Shown here: positions 1 through 6,987 of the stretch, one piece after another
How positions within the stretch are numbered: the stretch's first letter is position 1
Layout: each line of letters starts with the position of its first letter
Assembly (NCBI GenBank): GCA_027456925.1
Contig: DAIDTZ010000272.1
Location: 1 to 17,952, forward strand
DNA length: 17,952 nucleotides
Origin: Nitrospirota bacterium
GTDB taxonomy: Bacteria; Nitrospirota; UBA9217
Direction of reading: 5' to 3'
Translations under genes and position numbers: made by a program
The notes under the pieces: model-generated
Database searches by the model: none
What the model saw: only the letters and a program-made list of their open reading frames with translations
What the model was told of the DNA's origin: nothing

Positions 1-23
1 ACGGGACGAGCCGTTCGCATTAC

Positions 24-1277
24 TTAGTGTCCTGCATGGGAACCCGCCGTGCGATATCTTTCCTTATCCTTCGTCTCGAAACGGAGCTTTCCGGTATAAA
101 TCGGCACGGCAAACTTGAGCAGCAGGGTGTATAGGAGCGCCCCGCAGGCCCAGATACCCATCGTGACGAGTATCTCCGATCTCGTTGGGGAGTACTCGTA
201 AATTTCACCGAGGGCGTCGGGAACGAAACCGGGGACCACCAGTCCCATGCCCTTTTCAATGTACACGCCCATGATGACGAGGACGCATCCGATATTGAGC
301 GTGGTAAAGTTCTCTCTGGTTTTCGGAAAGAGAAAGAGGAAGAACGCCGTAATGTTCATGAGAGTTGCGGCCCACATCCAGGGCACGAGGCTGGTCTTTC
401 CATGAAGGCCGAAGTACAGATACCGAATGGAATAGCTGTCAACGCCGCCCGAATAAAATTCCTTGAAGGCCTCTGCGCCCAAAAGAAAGAGGTTGATTGC
501 CATGGCATAGGCGATCAATTCGGCAATTTTAAAGATTGCCCTGTTGTCAATATCCACCTCCGACCTTTTTCTGATGATCTGGAACAGGATCAGCATGATG
601 GCAGGCCCGGAACAAAAAGCGGAAGCAAGAAAGCGGGGGGCCAGGATTGAGGCGTTCCAGAACGGCCGTGCTGACAGCCCATTGTAGAGGAACGCCGTCA
701 CGGTATGAATGCTCACGGCCCAGGGGATCGAGAGAATGATCAAAGGTCCGATCACGGACATGCTGTATTCCTTTCCGATCGACAGCCGGTAGAGGACATA
801 AAAAGCAATGATTCCGTTGATGGCGAGATAGCCGTTCAGCACGACCACGTCCCAGGCCAGGAGTGAGGCAGGGAAATGCATGGCCCCGATGAAGGGCAGA
901 ATATGCCAGACGCGCATTGGCTGACCCATATCGACCAGAATGAACAGGATACACATCGTGATCGCGGTTACGGCGAGCAACTCGCCGAAGAGCACGATTT
1001 CCTTGATCGGCTTGAAGTTATAAAGATAGGCCGGGACGACCAGGAGCACCGCTGCGGCGGCCACGCCGACAAGGAACGTGAAGTTCGAGATGAACAGGCC
1101 CCAGGAGACCTGGTCCCGCATCGCCGTCGTTATCAGTCCGCGGTTGAACTGGTCCGTATATGCGCTAAGTCCTAGGAGAATGAAGAAGGAGAGGAACGCC
1201 ACCCAGAGATAATAGGCCCGGTTGCCGATGAAGATCTGACGAAAAGCGATGAAAAAGTTTTTGATCAAAGTGCCCAT
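24..1277 (-). CDS. NrfD/PsrC-type quinone-reactive membrane subunit
   Basis: A 417-residue, strongly hydrophobic protein with about ten predicted membrane helices, the size and build of the NrfD/PsrC/DsrP/HmcC/ActC family (PF03916 type). These subunits exchange electrons between the membrane quinone pool and a periplasmic four-cluster ferredoxin subunit. The gene just upstream (11 bp away) encodes exactly such a ferredoxin, so the two should form one module. Family resemblance is clear in the C-terminal part, where a short polar stretch (YSPTRSEI) precedes a helix and the LLLKFAVPIYTGKL segment seen in DsrP/HmcC-like proteins. The start ATG has a strong AGGAGG seven bases upstream. It is the last gene of the six-gene minus-strand operon visible here; the operon could continue beyond the left edge. 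It contains no heme motif. The direction of electron flow (quinol oxidation or quinone reduction) cannot be told from the sequence. Confidence 0.88.
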   Translation of the reverse strand: MGTLIKNFFIAFRQIFIGNRAYYLWVAFLSFFILLGLSAYTDQFNRGLITTAMRDQVSWGLFISNFTFLVGVAAAAVLLVVPAYLYNFKPIKEIVLFGELLAVTAITMCILFILVDMGQPMRVWHILPFIGAMHFPASLLAWDVVVLNGYLAINGIIAFYVLYRLSIGKEYSMSVIGPLIILSIPWAVSIHTVTAFLYNGLSARPFWNASILAPRFLASAFCSGPAIMLILFQIIRKRSEVDIDNRAIFKIAELIAYAMAINLFLLGAEAFKEFYSGGVDSYSIRYLYFGLHGKTSLVPWMWAATLMNITAFFLFLFPKTRENFTTLNIGCVLVIMGVYIEKGMGLVVPGFVPDALGEIYEYSPTRSEILVTMGIWACGALLYTLLLKFAVPIYTGKLRFETKDKERYRTAGSHAGH

Positions 1278-1288
1278 GAGGGAGCCTC

Positions 1289-2215
1289 CTACGTGCCGTA
1301 TGCAAAGAAATAATAGAACTTCGGATTGGTGTTCAGGTCTTCCTTAAGTCGGAACACCCTCTTGTGCTCTATGGCGTAGCGAATTTCGCTGTTGGGATCG
1401 AGGAGGTTGCCGAATTTCCGCGCGCCGACCGGGCAGGCCTCCACGCATGCCGGGTACAGCCCCTTGCGGGTCCGTTGAATGCAGAACGTGCACTTCTCGA
1501 CCACTCCCTTGTAGCGCGGGCGGTTCCCGAGATAGTGCGTCTCTGGATTGAGCTCCTCGGGCTTGCGGCCCGGTTCGGCCCAGTTGAAGTGGCGGGCGCC
1601 GTAGGGGCAGGCAGCCATACAGTAGCGGCAGCCGATGCACCAGTTATAGTCCACGACCACGATCCCGTCCGGCTCCTTCCAGGTGGCCTGCGTGGGGCAG
1701 GCGCGGACGCAGGGAGGGTTCTCGCATTGCTGGCACTGCACCGGCATCGTGAAATAGCCTTCTTCCGGGACGAGCTCCGGATTGTAGTATCTATCGGAAT
1801 TTTCGAGGTCCACCCACTTCTCGCCCTTTTTAAAGCGGAGAACGGAGATCCATTGGATCTGCGGGTCCTTGGACTGGTTGTTCTCCTCGACGCACGCGTA
1901 TACGCACCGCCTGCAGCCGATGCACCGGGAGAGATCAAGCCCGTAGCCGAAGAGCACGCCCGGAATGGCCTTTTCATCGCCCACTTTGATCGCTATTTTA
2001 TATTTTTCCTCGTACTCCCGCTCAAGACGGGCGAGCACCTGCTTTTTCTCGGCATCGTTCATTTCTATGAAGCGCTTCTGAAAGAACGCCTCCCAGACCG
2101 ATGCATCGGCTTTGTGCAGGGGGAGCGCGATTCCGGCCACGCCGAGGGCGGCCCCCTTGAGAAAGCTCCTCCGGTCGAGATGGATTCCGTCTTTTTTCTT
2201 CGTAAATTTTCCCAT
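1289..2215 (-). CDS. Tat-exported ferredoxin-like subunit with four [4Fe-4S] clusters (DsrO/HmcB/PsrB-like)
   Basis: A 308-residue electron-transfer protein. Residues 14-20 (DRRSFLK) followed by a hydrophobic stretch form a twin-arginine signal, so it folds with its clusters and is exported to the periplasm. Sixteen cysteines form four [4Fe-4S] sites in the usual order: C98/C101/C104/C108; C161/C164/C169/C173; C193/C196/C199/C203; and C242/C245/C257/C261 with the widened last spacer typical of DmsB/PsrB/DsrO proteins. It should link the NrfD subunit downstream to the multiheme cytochromes upstream. I chose the ATG at 2215 over the in-frame ATG at 2227, because GAGGAG lies six to seven bases before 2215 while nothing like a ribosome site precedes 2227. 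No molybdopterin subunit is encoded nearby, so this is not an ordinary Psr/Dms reductase. Confidence 0.92.
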   Translation of the reverse strand: MGKFTKKKDGIHLDRRSFLKGAALGVAGIALPLHKADASVWEAFFQKRFIEMNDAEKKQVLARLEREYEEKYKIAIKVGDEKAIPGVLFGYGLDLSRCIGCRRCVYACVEENNQSKDPQIQWISVLRFKKGEKWVDLENSDRYYNPELVPEEGYFTMPVQCQQCENPPCVRACPTQATWKEPDGIVVVDYNWCIGCRYCMAACPYGARHFNWAEPGRKPEELNPETHYLGNRPRYKGVVEKCTFCIQRTRKGLYPACVEACPVGARKFGNLLDPNSEIRYAIEHKRVFRLKEDLNTNPKFYYFFAYGT

Positions 2216-2245
2216 CGGTCTCCTCATTCTCGTCGAGTTATTGTG

Positions 2246-2767
2246 CTACTTAATGTCAGCTGGCCGTACAGGCGGCGGGAGCGGCTTGATCGCCTTGAAC
2301 GGTGGATTATGAGGCCAGTGGCAATTTACGCAGAGACGATACTCTTTTTTGCCGTTCCACATTCCCGTTCTCTTGCCGTGGAGCCCAACCTTCCAGTCGC
2401 GCAGGACGACGCCGTGGCACTGGCCGCAGAGAATATATGATTTTTTAAAACTGACCAGTTTGCCGTTTGCAAGCCGCAATTTATCCCGGTTGTCGGGGTT
2501 GTGGCAGTCGAAGCACCAACCGCCGGGCATGTGCTTGAAATTATCGGCGATCTCCTGATGCATTTGCAGTTTTCGCGGGTGTTTGTTAACGGGCATCCCC
2601 CGATGGCACTGCGAGCAGGGGAAAATGCCGGGGCTGAACGGCGGCGGCGGAACAAAAAACTTATTGGAGATATCGTCATCTTCCGCGCGGGCAATCACCG
2701 GGAGTACGATGATCGCCGCCAATAGGATGAGATAGAGAACCGGTCCTGCTTTCAATTTCTTCGTCAT
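2246..2767 (-). CDS. Exported tetraheme c-type cytochrome
   Basis: A 173-residue protein with a Sec signal peptide (hydrophobic residues about 9-25, likely cleavage after ARA at about 28) and four CxxCH heme-binding motifs beginning at C51, C85, C114 and C146. Tail residues are proline-rich (KPLPPPVRP). It lies in the middle of the Rieske/cytb-NrfD operon and most likely acts as a periplasmic wire between the pentaheme cytochrome and the ferredoxin subunit. The start at 2767 (MTKKLK) is preferred to the upstream ATG at 2809, since GGAG lies six bases before it and the signal peptide then has a normal n-region. I do not recognise a named family beyond a general multiheme cytochrome; it is longer than the triheme DsrJ and has one more heme. 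Confidence 0.85.
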   Translation of the reverse strand: MTKKLKAGPVLYLILLAAIIVLPVIARAEDDDISNKFFVPPPPFSPGIFPCSQCHRGMPVNKHPRKLQMHQEIADNFKHMPGGWCFDCHNPDNRDKLRLANGKLVSFKKSYILCGQCHGVVLRDWKVGLHGKRTGMWNGKKEYRLCVNCHWPHNPPFKAIKPLPPPVRPADIK

Positions 2768-2930
2768 GTCGTCTCCACGTTCTTGGAGTGGGGTTGTATG
2801 GATGTGCAACTGAATATGCGAGCGGGCCGGTTGGAACCGGAGCCGGATGCGTGTCCGTCCACGAGCCCGCCTCGCCTGGAAGCACTCAACGCATCATGGC
2901 TGATGCAAACCGCTCCAGTTCCTCTTCGTC
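2768..2930. other. Intra-operon spacer of 163 bp
   Basis: This is by far the longest gap within the otherwise tight minus-strand operon. It holds no credible gene. It contains a perfect small inverted repeat, CCGGTT-GG-AACCGG at 2827-2840, and a weaker one, CTCCA-N6-TGGAG, at about 2772-2787. These could form an mRNA processing or stabilising hairpin that sets different levels for the Rieske/cytb/pentaheme part and the tetraheme/FeS/NrfD part; that is inference. Confidence 0.4.
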
Positions 2931-3803
2931 CTACAACAGGGATATGACGATGCCCATACCGGCAAAGGTCAGCATCAGAAATGCCGAGAAATTTTTCCTC
3001 TGCTTTAATTCCTGATAGGTCGCCTTGACGTTGTTATCTATCTGGTCCAGACGGGTGGTAAATTCATCGGTTCGCTCCTTCACGATGTTGGCGTCCACCG
3101 TATGGAAGAGGGCGCGAAATTCCGCTTGCGTGCTGAAGAGGTTTTTTTCATCGGTCTCCGGATAGATGCCTTCACGCTTTAAAGCCTCGATGCTCTTTCC
3201 AATCCGCCCGATCTTGTCTTCGGTCAGGAAAAGGGCCTGTTTCATGATTTTTGCCCGTTCGTACGAATGGCACTTCGTGCAGAGCTGTTCATTGATGATG
3301 TCGATGCTCGCCTTCTGGATATTGTGCGAACCGTGGCACGTCACGCAGTTGGGCGCCTTTCCCCCGGCTTTTATCTGCGTCATGCAGCTTGGGGATACGC
3401 CGCCGGATTTGAGGGCCTTTCCATGGCCGCTTTCACGGAAGCTCGCAAGGATCCCGATGTGGCACTTGCCGCAGAAATCGGGGACATCCTTATACGTAGG
3501 GACGCCGACGAAACCGCGCTGAGGCGACATGGCGAGGGCGGGGTCCTTCGGGTCGCCGCCGTGGCAGTCTTCGCAAGAGATGTTGTTCTGCGCGTGCCAG
3601 CTGGACCGCCACTCCTCGGTGATCTCGCGATACCCCGGTTTCATCGTGTCGGATGCGTGGCAAGAGATGCAGACGTTCTCCTCCATCTGCACCCCCGCCC
3701 AGGTCTTCGTAAGAAACTCCTTTTCAAAGTCCTGCCGGTATCCCGCGCGTACCGTTGCGGGCAGCAGGAAGATGATCGCTACAGCTATGATGATGTTTCT
3801 CAT
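2931..3803 (-). CDS. Membrane-anchored pentaheme c-type cytochrome
   Basis: A 290-residue protein with an N-terminal signal peptide (residues 3-18, likely cleavage after VRA), five CxxCH motifs at C45, C77, C101, C133 and C155, a helical and charged region at about 165-268, and a C-terminal membrane helix (272-290). The heme domain therefore faces the periplasm, held by its tail. A sixth cysteine (C120) lies outside any CxxCH. I chose the ATG at 3803, whose A is the last base of the cytochrome b stop codon (TAATG), preceded by GGGAGGAA; the longer reading from 3836 would run back into cytochrome b. The gene order Rieske, cytochrome b, multiheme cytochrome makes this the likely electron acceptor of the Rieske centre in place of a cytochrome c1 or f. 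I do not recognise a closer family name. Confidence 0.88.
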   Translation of the reverse strand: MRNIIIAVAIIFLLPATVRAGYRQDFEKEFLTKTWAGVQMEENVCISCHASDTMKPGYREITEEWRSSWHAQNNISCEDCHGGDPKDPALAMSPQRGFVGVPTYKDVPDFCGKCHIGILASFRESGHGKALKSGGVSPSCMTQIKAGGKAPNCVTCHGSHNIQKASIDIINEQLCTKCHSYERAKIMKQALFLTEDKIGRIGKSIEALKREGIYPETDEKNLFSTQAEFRALFHTVDANIVKERTDEFTTRLDQIDNNVKATYQELKQRKNFSAFLMLTFAGMGIVISLL

Positions 3804-4906
3804 TAGTTCCTCCCCCAATACAGCAGAACAACCCATGCTGCGAGCAGAACTATGAATACGCCCCTCAGTACCGGCCGTTTCATGAGATTTTTTTCTTCCT
3901 TCCCGTCGAGGAATGGCCAGATAAGAAAAACAAATACCAGAATCATTTGGAGTGCGATGCCGAGAAACTTGTTCGGGATGATCTTTAGGAACTGGTACTG
4001 AGCGAGCAAATACCAGGCAGGCCTGATGTCGTGAGGAGTTTTGAACGGGTCTGCAGCTATATTCGCGTCATGCGGAGAATAGAGCGTGGGCAGGAACGTT
4101 ATGATGAAGAACATGACTGCCAGGTACGCCATCATCATGTACATCTGCTTCTTGAAGAAGGTCGGGTAGTAAGGATATCCGTCCGGGTGGCCTTTTCTCT
4201 TGTATTCGGACTGCGGCCGTTCTTCCTTGTCCGCAATCCCGAACGGGGTAGCCGAGATTCCCGTGCGGTAGATCAGGAAGAGGTGTATCCCTATGAGGGT
4301 GACAAAAATAGCCGGCAGGATGGCGATATGAAGCGCGAAGAACCTGCTGAGCGTTACCCCGGTTATGTGGTCCCCGCCCTTCAGGATATGTGCGATGGTA
4401 TCGCCGATGACGGGAATGGCGGTCGGCATCGAGGTGACGACCGTCGTCGACCAGTAGCTCATCTGATTCCACGGGAGAAGATGGCCGCTGTAGCCGAATA
4501 TCATAATAATGATAAAAGCAAGCCCCCCGCCGAGCCAGGTAAGCTCCCTCGGCCTCCTGTAGTTTCCCATCAGAAACACCGTAATCATATGAAGGAGCAC
4601 AATGGTAATCAAAAGATTGCTGCCGACCGAATGCATTTCCCTGAAGAGCCAGCCGTAGGGCACCTTTGTCATAATGTCCTGTACGCTCGTGAACGCGTAG
4701 TCGGGGTGCGGAACATAGCACGTCAGGAGAATGATGCCCGTGAACGCCTGAATGCAAAAGGCGACGACGGTAAGAAAACCGAGCGTGTAAAATATGTTTG
4801 TATTCTTCGGGATTCGATAGTCCAGGATCTGCGCCCGAACCTGTGTCTCTAAGATTGCATCCAGACCGAACCGTACATCAAGCCACTGTTTTATTTTTTT
4901 CCACAT
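3803..4906 (-). CDS. Cytochrome b of a Rieske/cytochrome b complex
   Basis: A 367-residue cytochrome b with the b6 and subunit IV parts fused. The heme-ligand pairs are H92/H106 (14 apart) and H193/H208 (15 apart); the 15-residue step in the fourth helix is the cytochrome b6-type spacing. GYSGHLLPWNQMSYW (138-152) is the Qo-side segment after the second His pair. The subunit IV part carries PAWY (296-299) followed by QFLKIIPNK, where most family members have PEWY, so the Qo-site Glu is replaced by Ala. The position matching the heme c(n)-binding Cys of plant and cyanobacterial b6 (NIFYC) is Thr here (NIFYT, T41). The gene starts four bases after the Rieske stop with a GGGTGAG ribosome site, and its stop overlaps the pentaheme start, so the three genes are translationally coupled. 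Role: menaquinol oxidation, or its reverse, in the cytoplasmic membrane. Confidence 0.95.
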   Translation of the reverse strand: MWKKIKQWLDVRFGLDAILETQVRAQILDYRIPKNTNIFYTLGFLTVVAFCIQAFTGIILLTCYVPHPDYAFTSVQDIMTKVPYGWLFREMHSVGSNLLITIVLLHMITVFLMGNYRRPRELTWLGGGLAFIIIMIFGYSGHLLPWNQMSYWSTTVVTSMPTAIPVIGDTIAHILKGGDHITGVTLSRFFALHIAILPAIFVTLIGIHLFLIYRTGISATPFGIADKEERPQSEYKRKGHPDGYPYYPTFFKKQMYMMMAYLAVMFFIITFLPTLYSPHDANIAADPFKTPHDIRPAWYLLAQYQFLKIIPNKFLGIALQMILVFVFLIWPFLDGKEEKNLMKRPVLRGVFIVLLAAWVVLLYWGRN

Positions 4907-4910
4907 AGTC

Positions 4911-5324
4911 TCACCCTATTATTATGGTTTCTCCTTCGATTTTGATAGGAACAGAGGTCAATGGTTTCGGCGGCGGCCCTGATTCTACTGTCCCGTCGAG
5001 GGCATACGTTCCACCGTGGCACGGGCAAATGAGCTTTTGACGGCTTTTGCTGAACTCTACAAGACAGCCAAAATGCGTGCAGGTTCGTGAAAAAGCGATG
5101 AGCCCCTTCTCAGGCCGGTTGATGACGACGACGGCGGTATCTCCCCAAATGACGTTCTTAGCTCCGCCATAGGGAACTTCGGTCTTGCGAATAACGATTT
5201 TTTTTGATTCTGCGGCTTTGGCAGGTGCTGAAAGGAGTAGTCTGAACAGGGCATTGCCGAACGATACAAATGTGATGGACCCGAGAAAAGCCAAGATGAC
5301 CTTTAGAAACTTACGTCTCTTCAT
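4911..5324 (-). CDS. Rieske [2Fe-2S] protein
   Basis: A 137-residue Rieske subunit, first gene of the operon. The N-terminus (MKRRKFLKV and a hydrophobic stretch to about residue 32) is a Tat-like signal anchor. Box 1 is CTHFGC (cluster ligands C82 and H84; C87 for the disulfide) and box 2 is CPCHGG (ligands C100 and H103; C102 for the disulfide), followed by the Pro-rich loop GPPPKPL. In high-potential Rieske proteins box 2 is CPCHGSxY, in which the Ser hydrogen-bonds to a cluster sulfide; here it is Gly105, while Tyr107 is kept. By established mutational work on Rieske proteins, loss of that Ser lowers the midpoint potential, which fits a menaquinone chain. The start ATG has a strong AAGGAGG five bases upstream. 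Confidence 0.95.
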   Translation of the reverse strand: MKRRKFLKVILAFLGSITFVSFGNALFRLLLSAPAKAAESKKIVIRKTEVPYGGAKNVIWGDTAVVVINRPEKGLIAFSRTCTHFGCLVEFSKSRQKLICPCHGGTYALDGTVESGPPPKPLTSVPIKIEGETIIIG

Positions 5325-5348
5325 TGTCCCTCCTTAGTGTTTCTGGGT

Positions 5349-5393
5349 GCGATTGGGAATATAATCGCTTATTTTTTTGTATCTGATAATCGC
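5349..5393. promoter_or_regulatory. Palindrome and direct repeat in the Rieske operon leader
   Basis: GCGATT-N8-AATCGC at 5349-5368 is a perfect interrupted palindrome, and the word ATAATCGC occurs at 5361-5368 and again at 5386-5393 (25 bp apart). These lie just downstream of the predicted minus-strand start, where a repressor or leader-binding factor could act. No known consensus is recognised. Confidence 0.35.
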
Positions 5394-5404
5394 ATGCTGG
5401 GAGG

Positions 5405-5434
5405 ATCGTAACAAATTATTGCAATCCCTGTCAA
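5405..5434 (-). promoter_or_regulatory. Predicted sigma-70 promoter of the Rieske/cytb operon
   Basis: Read on the minus strand, TTGACA (5434-5429) is followed after 18 bp by TACGAT (5410-5405). The predicted start is near 5398, giving a leader of about 75 nt before the Rieske ATG. Confidence 0.5.
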
Positions 5435-5452
5435 CGTAAAATACTCACTGCA

Positions 5453-5504
5453 TATGATGCAAATCTAAAAGTTTATGATGGAAACTGTAAGTTTGTGATG
5501 CAAA
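5453..5504. repeat. Three iterated TRTGATGSAAA motifs at 20-21 bp spacing
   Basis: TATGATGCAAA (5453-5463), TATGATGGAAA (5474-5484) and TGTGATGCAAA (5494-5504) are spaced 21 and 20 bp apart, two helical turns, so all three face the same side of the DNA. The first two copies also share their trailing CT..AAGTT. They lie about 55 to 107 bp upstream of the predicted minus-strand start, a usual place for activator sites, and some 300 bp upstream of the divergent plus-strand promoter. Confidence 0.55.
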
Positions 5505-5775
5505 GCACCTGTGCTGCTCTCTTCCTGCTTCGCTTATGAGCGGGAGAGGGAACTGACAGCGCCTGTTGTTCATAGTAAAGTGTTATCGGAAGATAGTTGT
5601 GTAGGTATGGGCCGGGTCGTAAGGTTAGAAATTTTTTAAGCGTTACTACAGAATGTATCTCAGGTCAAAGGGGTTTAGCATTTTATAGTGTTCCTTGAGT
5701 GTACGTTAGATTTCTGTGAAAACCTCAGCTGATTCCCGAACTCGCTGGTGTGGTGTTTTGGCAAAAATATACCTA

Positions 5776-5805
5776 TTGACAGAGTATGGTCTCCTGTGAT
5801 ATAAA
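5776..5805 (+). promoter_or_regulatory. Predicted sigma-70 promoter of the NapC-like/c7 operon
   Basis: TTGACA (5776-5781) and TATAAA (5800-5805) are separated by 18 bp. The predicted start is near 5812, about 60 nt before the ATG at 5874. The match to consensus is strong. Confidence 0.6.
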
Positions 5806-5873
5806 AAAACGCTTAGTGGTAATAACTTGAGACTTTTTACTTTTCTAAGTTTAGGTATCCTGGGGGGGAAAGC

Positions 5874-6893
5874 ATGAAATTGACCGATTGGTTTAGAGGA
5901 AAAGTAAGGCAATTCAGCGAGCGCCTCAAAGAGCCGATTTCGTTAAAAGCGAAATTGCTTATCACCGCGCTCGTCCTTGTTATTGTATCCGGCGGCGGCT
6001 TCGTTGCGTACAAGTTTTACGATTTTACCCAGAATAATCCCAAGTTTTGCGTAGGCTGCCACCTGATGCAACCGGCCTATGACAGCTGGTCGCAGAGCGA
6101 GCACAAGTCCCTGAACTGTCACCAATGTCATCATCTGACGATCCCGGAGCAGAACCAGTTGCTTATCAGCTTTGTTCTGCACAGGCCGACCGCGGTTCCC
6201 GAGCGCCATAAGGGGCAGGTCATTGTGCTTTCGAGTACGTGCGCAAAGTGCCACACCGAAGGGAAAGCCGAACGGATCAATAAGTCGCTGTTCCATGCCA
6301 AGCACGTGTTTATGGAGCAGATTGAGTGTACCGCGTGCCACGGCGAGGTGAAGGCCGACAAGAGCGGTTTGCATCACTTCCTTCCGACCGAGAAATTCTG
6401 CACTAAATGCCATAAGAACAGACAGGTGCACGGCGTAGGCATGGGTGGCCTTGCATGCATCAACTGCCACACTGACCGGACGAAGGATCTCAAGCCCGGA
6501 CGTTTAAAGTGCCTCTATTGCCATAGCACTGATGAAAGTATCAAAAAGCAGCTTTTGAAAGATAATACCATGGATGTGAGGTTTTTTACGCCTGATGCTG
6601 CAACGGTCAACAAGGCGACCAAGATCAAATTCGACAAGAATTCGCCCATGCAGTTTTATTGCTATGAATGCCACAAGCCGCATGAGAAGGGAAAGGTTTT
6701 GCCCACCACCAATGCAGTGTGCCTGCGGTGCCATGCCGATATACTGAAAATCGGCAAACACAAGCTTCACCTCGGTATGGACATGAAGTGTAAAGACTGC
6801 CACAAGCCGCATATGTGGCGTGTGACGCAGGCTTCGGCTAAGAAGAACTGTGTAACGTGCCACGAGTACCGGAGCCCGAAAGCATTTCTCTAA
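5874..6893 (+). CDS. Undecaheme NapC/NirT-type membrane cytochrome
   Basis: A 339-residue protein with one N-terminal membrane helix (about 25-47) and eleven CxxCH motifs at C59, C82, C123, C152, C176, C195, C213, C263, C283, C306 and C326. The first part (FCVGCHLMQPAYDSW, then a second heme preceded by SEHKSLNC) is the NapC/NirT domain, whose members take electrons from menaquinol and pass them to periplasmic partners. Ordinary NapC/NrfH proteins have four hemes in about 200 residues; this one carries a long extra heme domain, so it may serve as both quinol dehydrogenase and periplasmic wire. The start has a purine run GGGGGGGAA four bases upstream. It is followed after 94 bp by a triheme c7 gene, a plausible electron acceptor, and is divergent from the Rieske/cytb operon. 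Confidence 0.92.
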   Translation: MKLTDWFRGKVRQFSERLKEPISLKAKLLITALVLVIVSGGGFVAYKFYDFTQNNPKFCVGCHLMQPAYDSWSQSEHKSLNCHQCHHLTIPEQNQLLISFVLHRPTAVPERHKGQVIVLSSTCAKCHTEGKAERINKSLFHAKHVFMEQIECTACHGEVKADKSGLHHFLPTEKFCTKCHKNRQVHGVGMGGLACINCHTDRTKDLKPGRLKCLYCHSTDESIKKQLLKDNTMDVRFFTPDAATVNKATKIKFDKNSPMQFYCYECHKPHEKGKVLPTTNAVCLRCHADILKIGKHKLHLGMDMKCKDCHKPHMWRVTQASAKKNCVTCHEYRSPKAFL

Positions 6894-6902
6894 AATGTTG
6901 TT

Positions 6903-6941
6903 CTTCGGGAGCGGGATATTCGGTTTATCCCGCGCCTGAAG
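6903..6941 (+). promoter_or_regulatory. Long hairpin between the NapC-like and first c7 genes
   Basis: GCGGGATA (6911-6918) and TATCCCGC (6926-6933) form a perfect 8-bp stem with loop TTCGGTT; it extends outwards through CTTCGGG and CCTGAAG with one G-U pair. No T run follows, so it is not a typical terminator. It is more likely an mRNA-stabilising or processing hairpin that protects the downstream c7 message. Confidence 0.5.
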
Positions 6942-6987
6942 GAATGTGGTACATTATTATTTTAATGCGGAAGGAGGTGAAACCAGA

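Larger units (their letters stand above)
5325..5873. other. Divergent regulatory region, no gene
   Basis: This 549-bp AT-rich stretch separates the minus-strand Rieske operon from the plus-strand NapC-like gene. It holds the two promoters, the triple repeat and the leader palindrome listed separately. Open frames within it have no ribosome site or recognisable protein. The segment from about 5520 to 5770 shows no element I can name. Confidence 0.6.

Noticed and set aside
1364..2440. A 358-codon plus-strand open frame
   Set aside because: It lies antisense to the four-cluster ferredoxin and tetraheme genes, whose motifs and ribosome sites are unmistakable; its own translation is low-complexity and has no recognisable domain.
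3804..3836. Longer start for the pentaheme cytochrome at 3836
   Set aside because: It would place eleven residues ahead of the signal peptide and overlap cytochrome b; the ATG at 3803 has the ribosome site and the TAATG coupling.
5706..5912. A 68-codon minus-strand frame in the divergent region
   Set aside because: It starts inside the NapC-like gene on the opposite strand, crosses its promoter and lacks a ribosome site.
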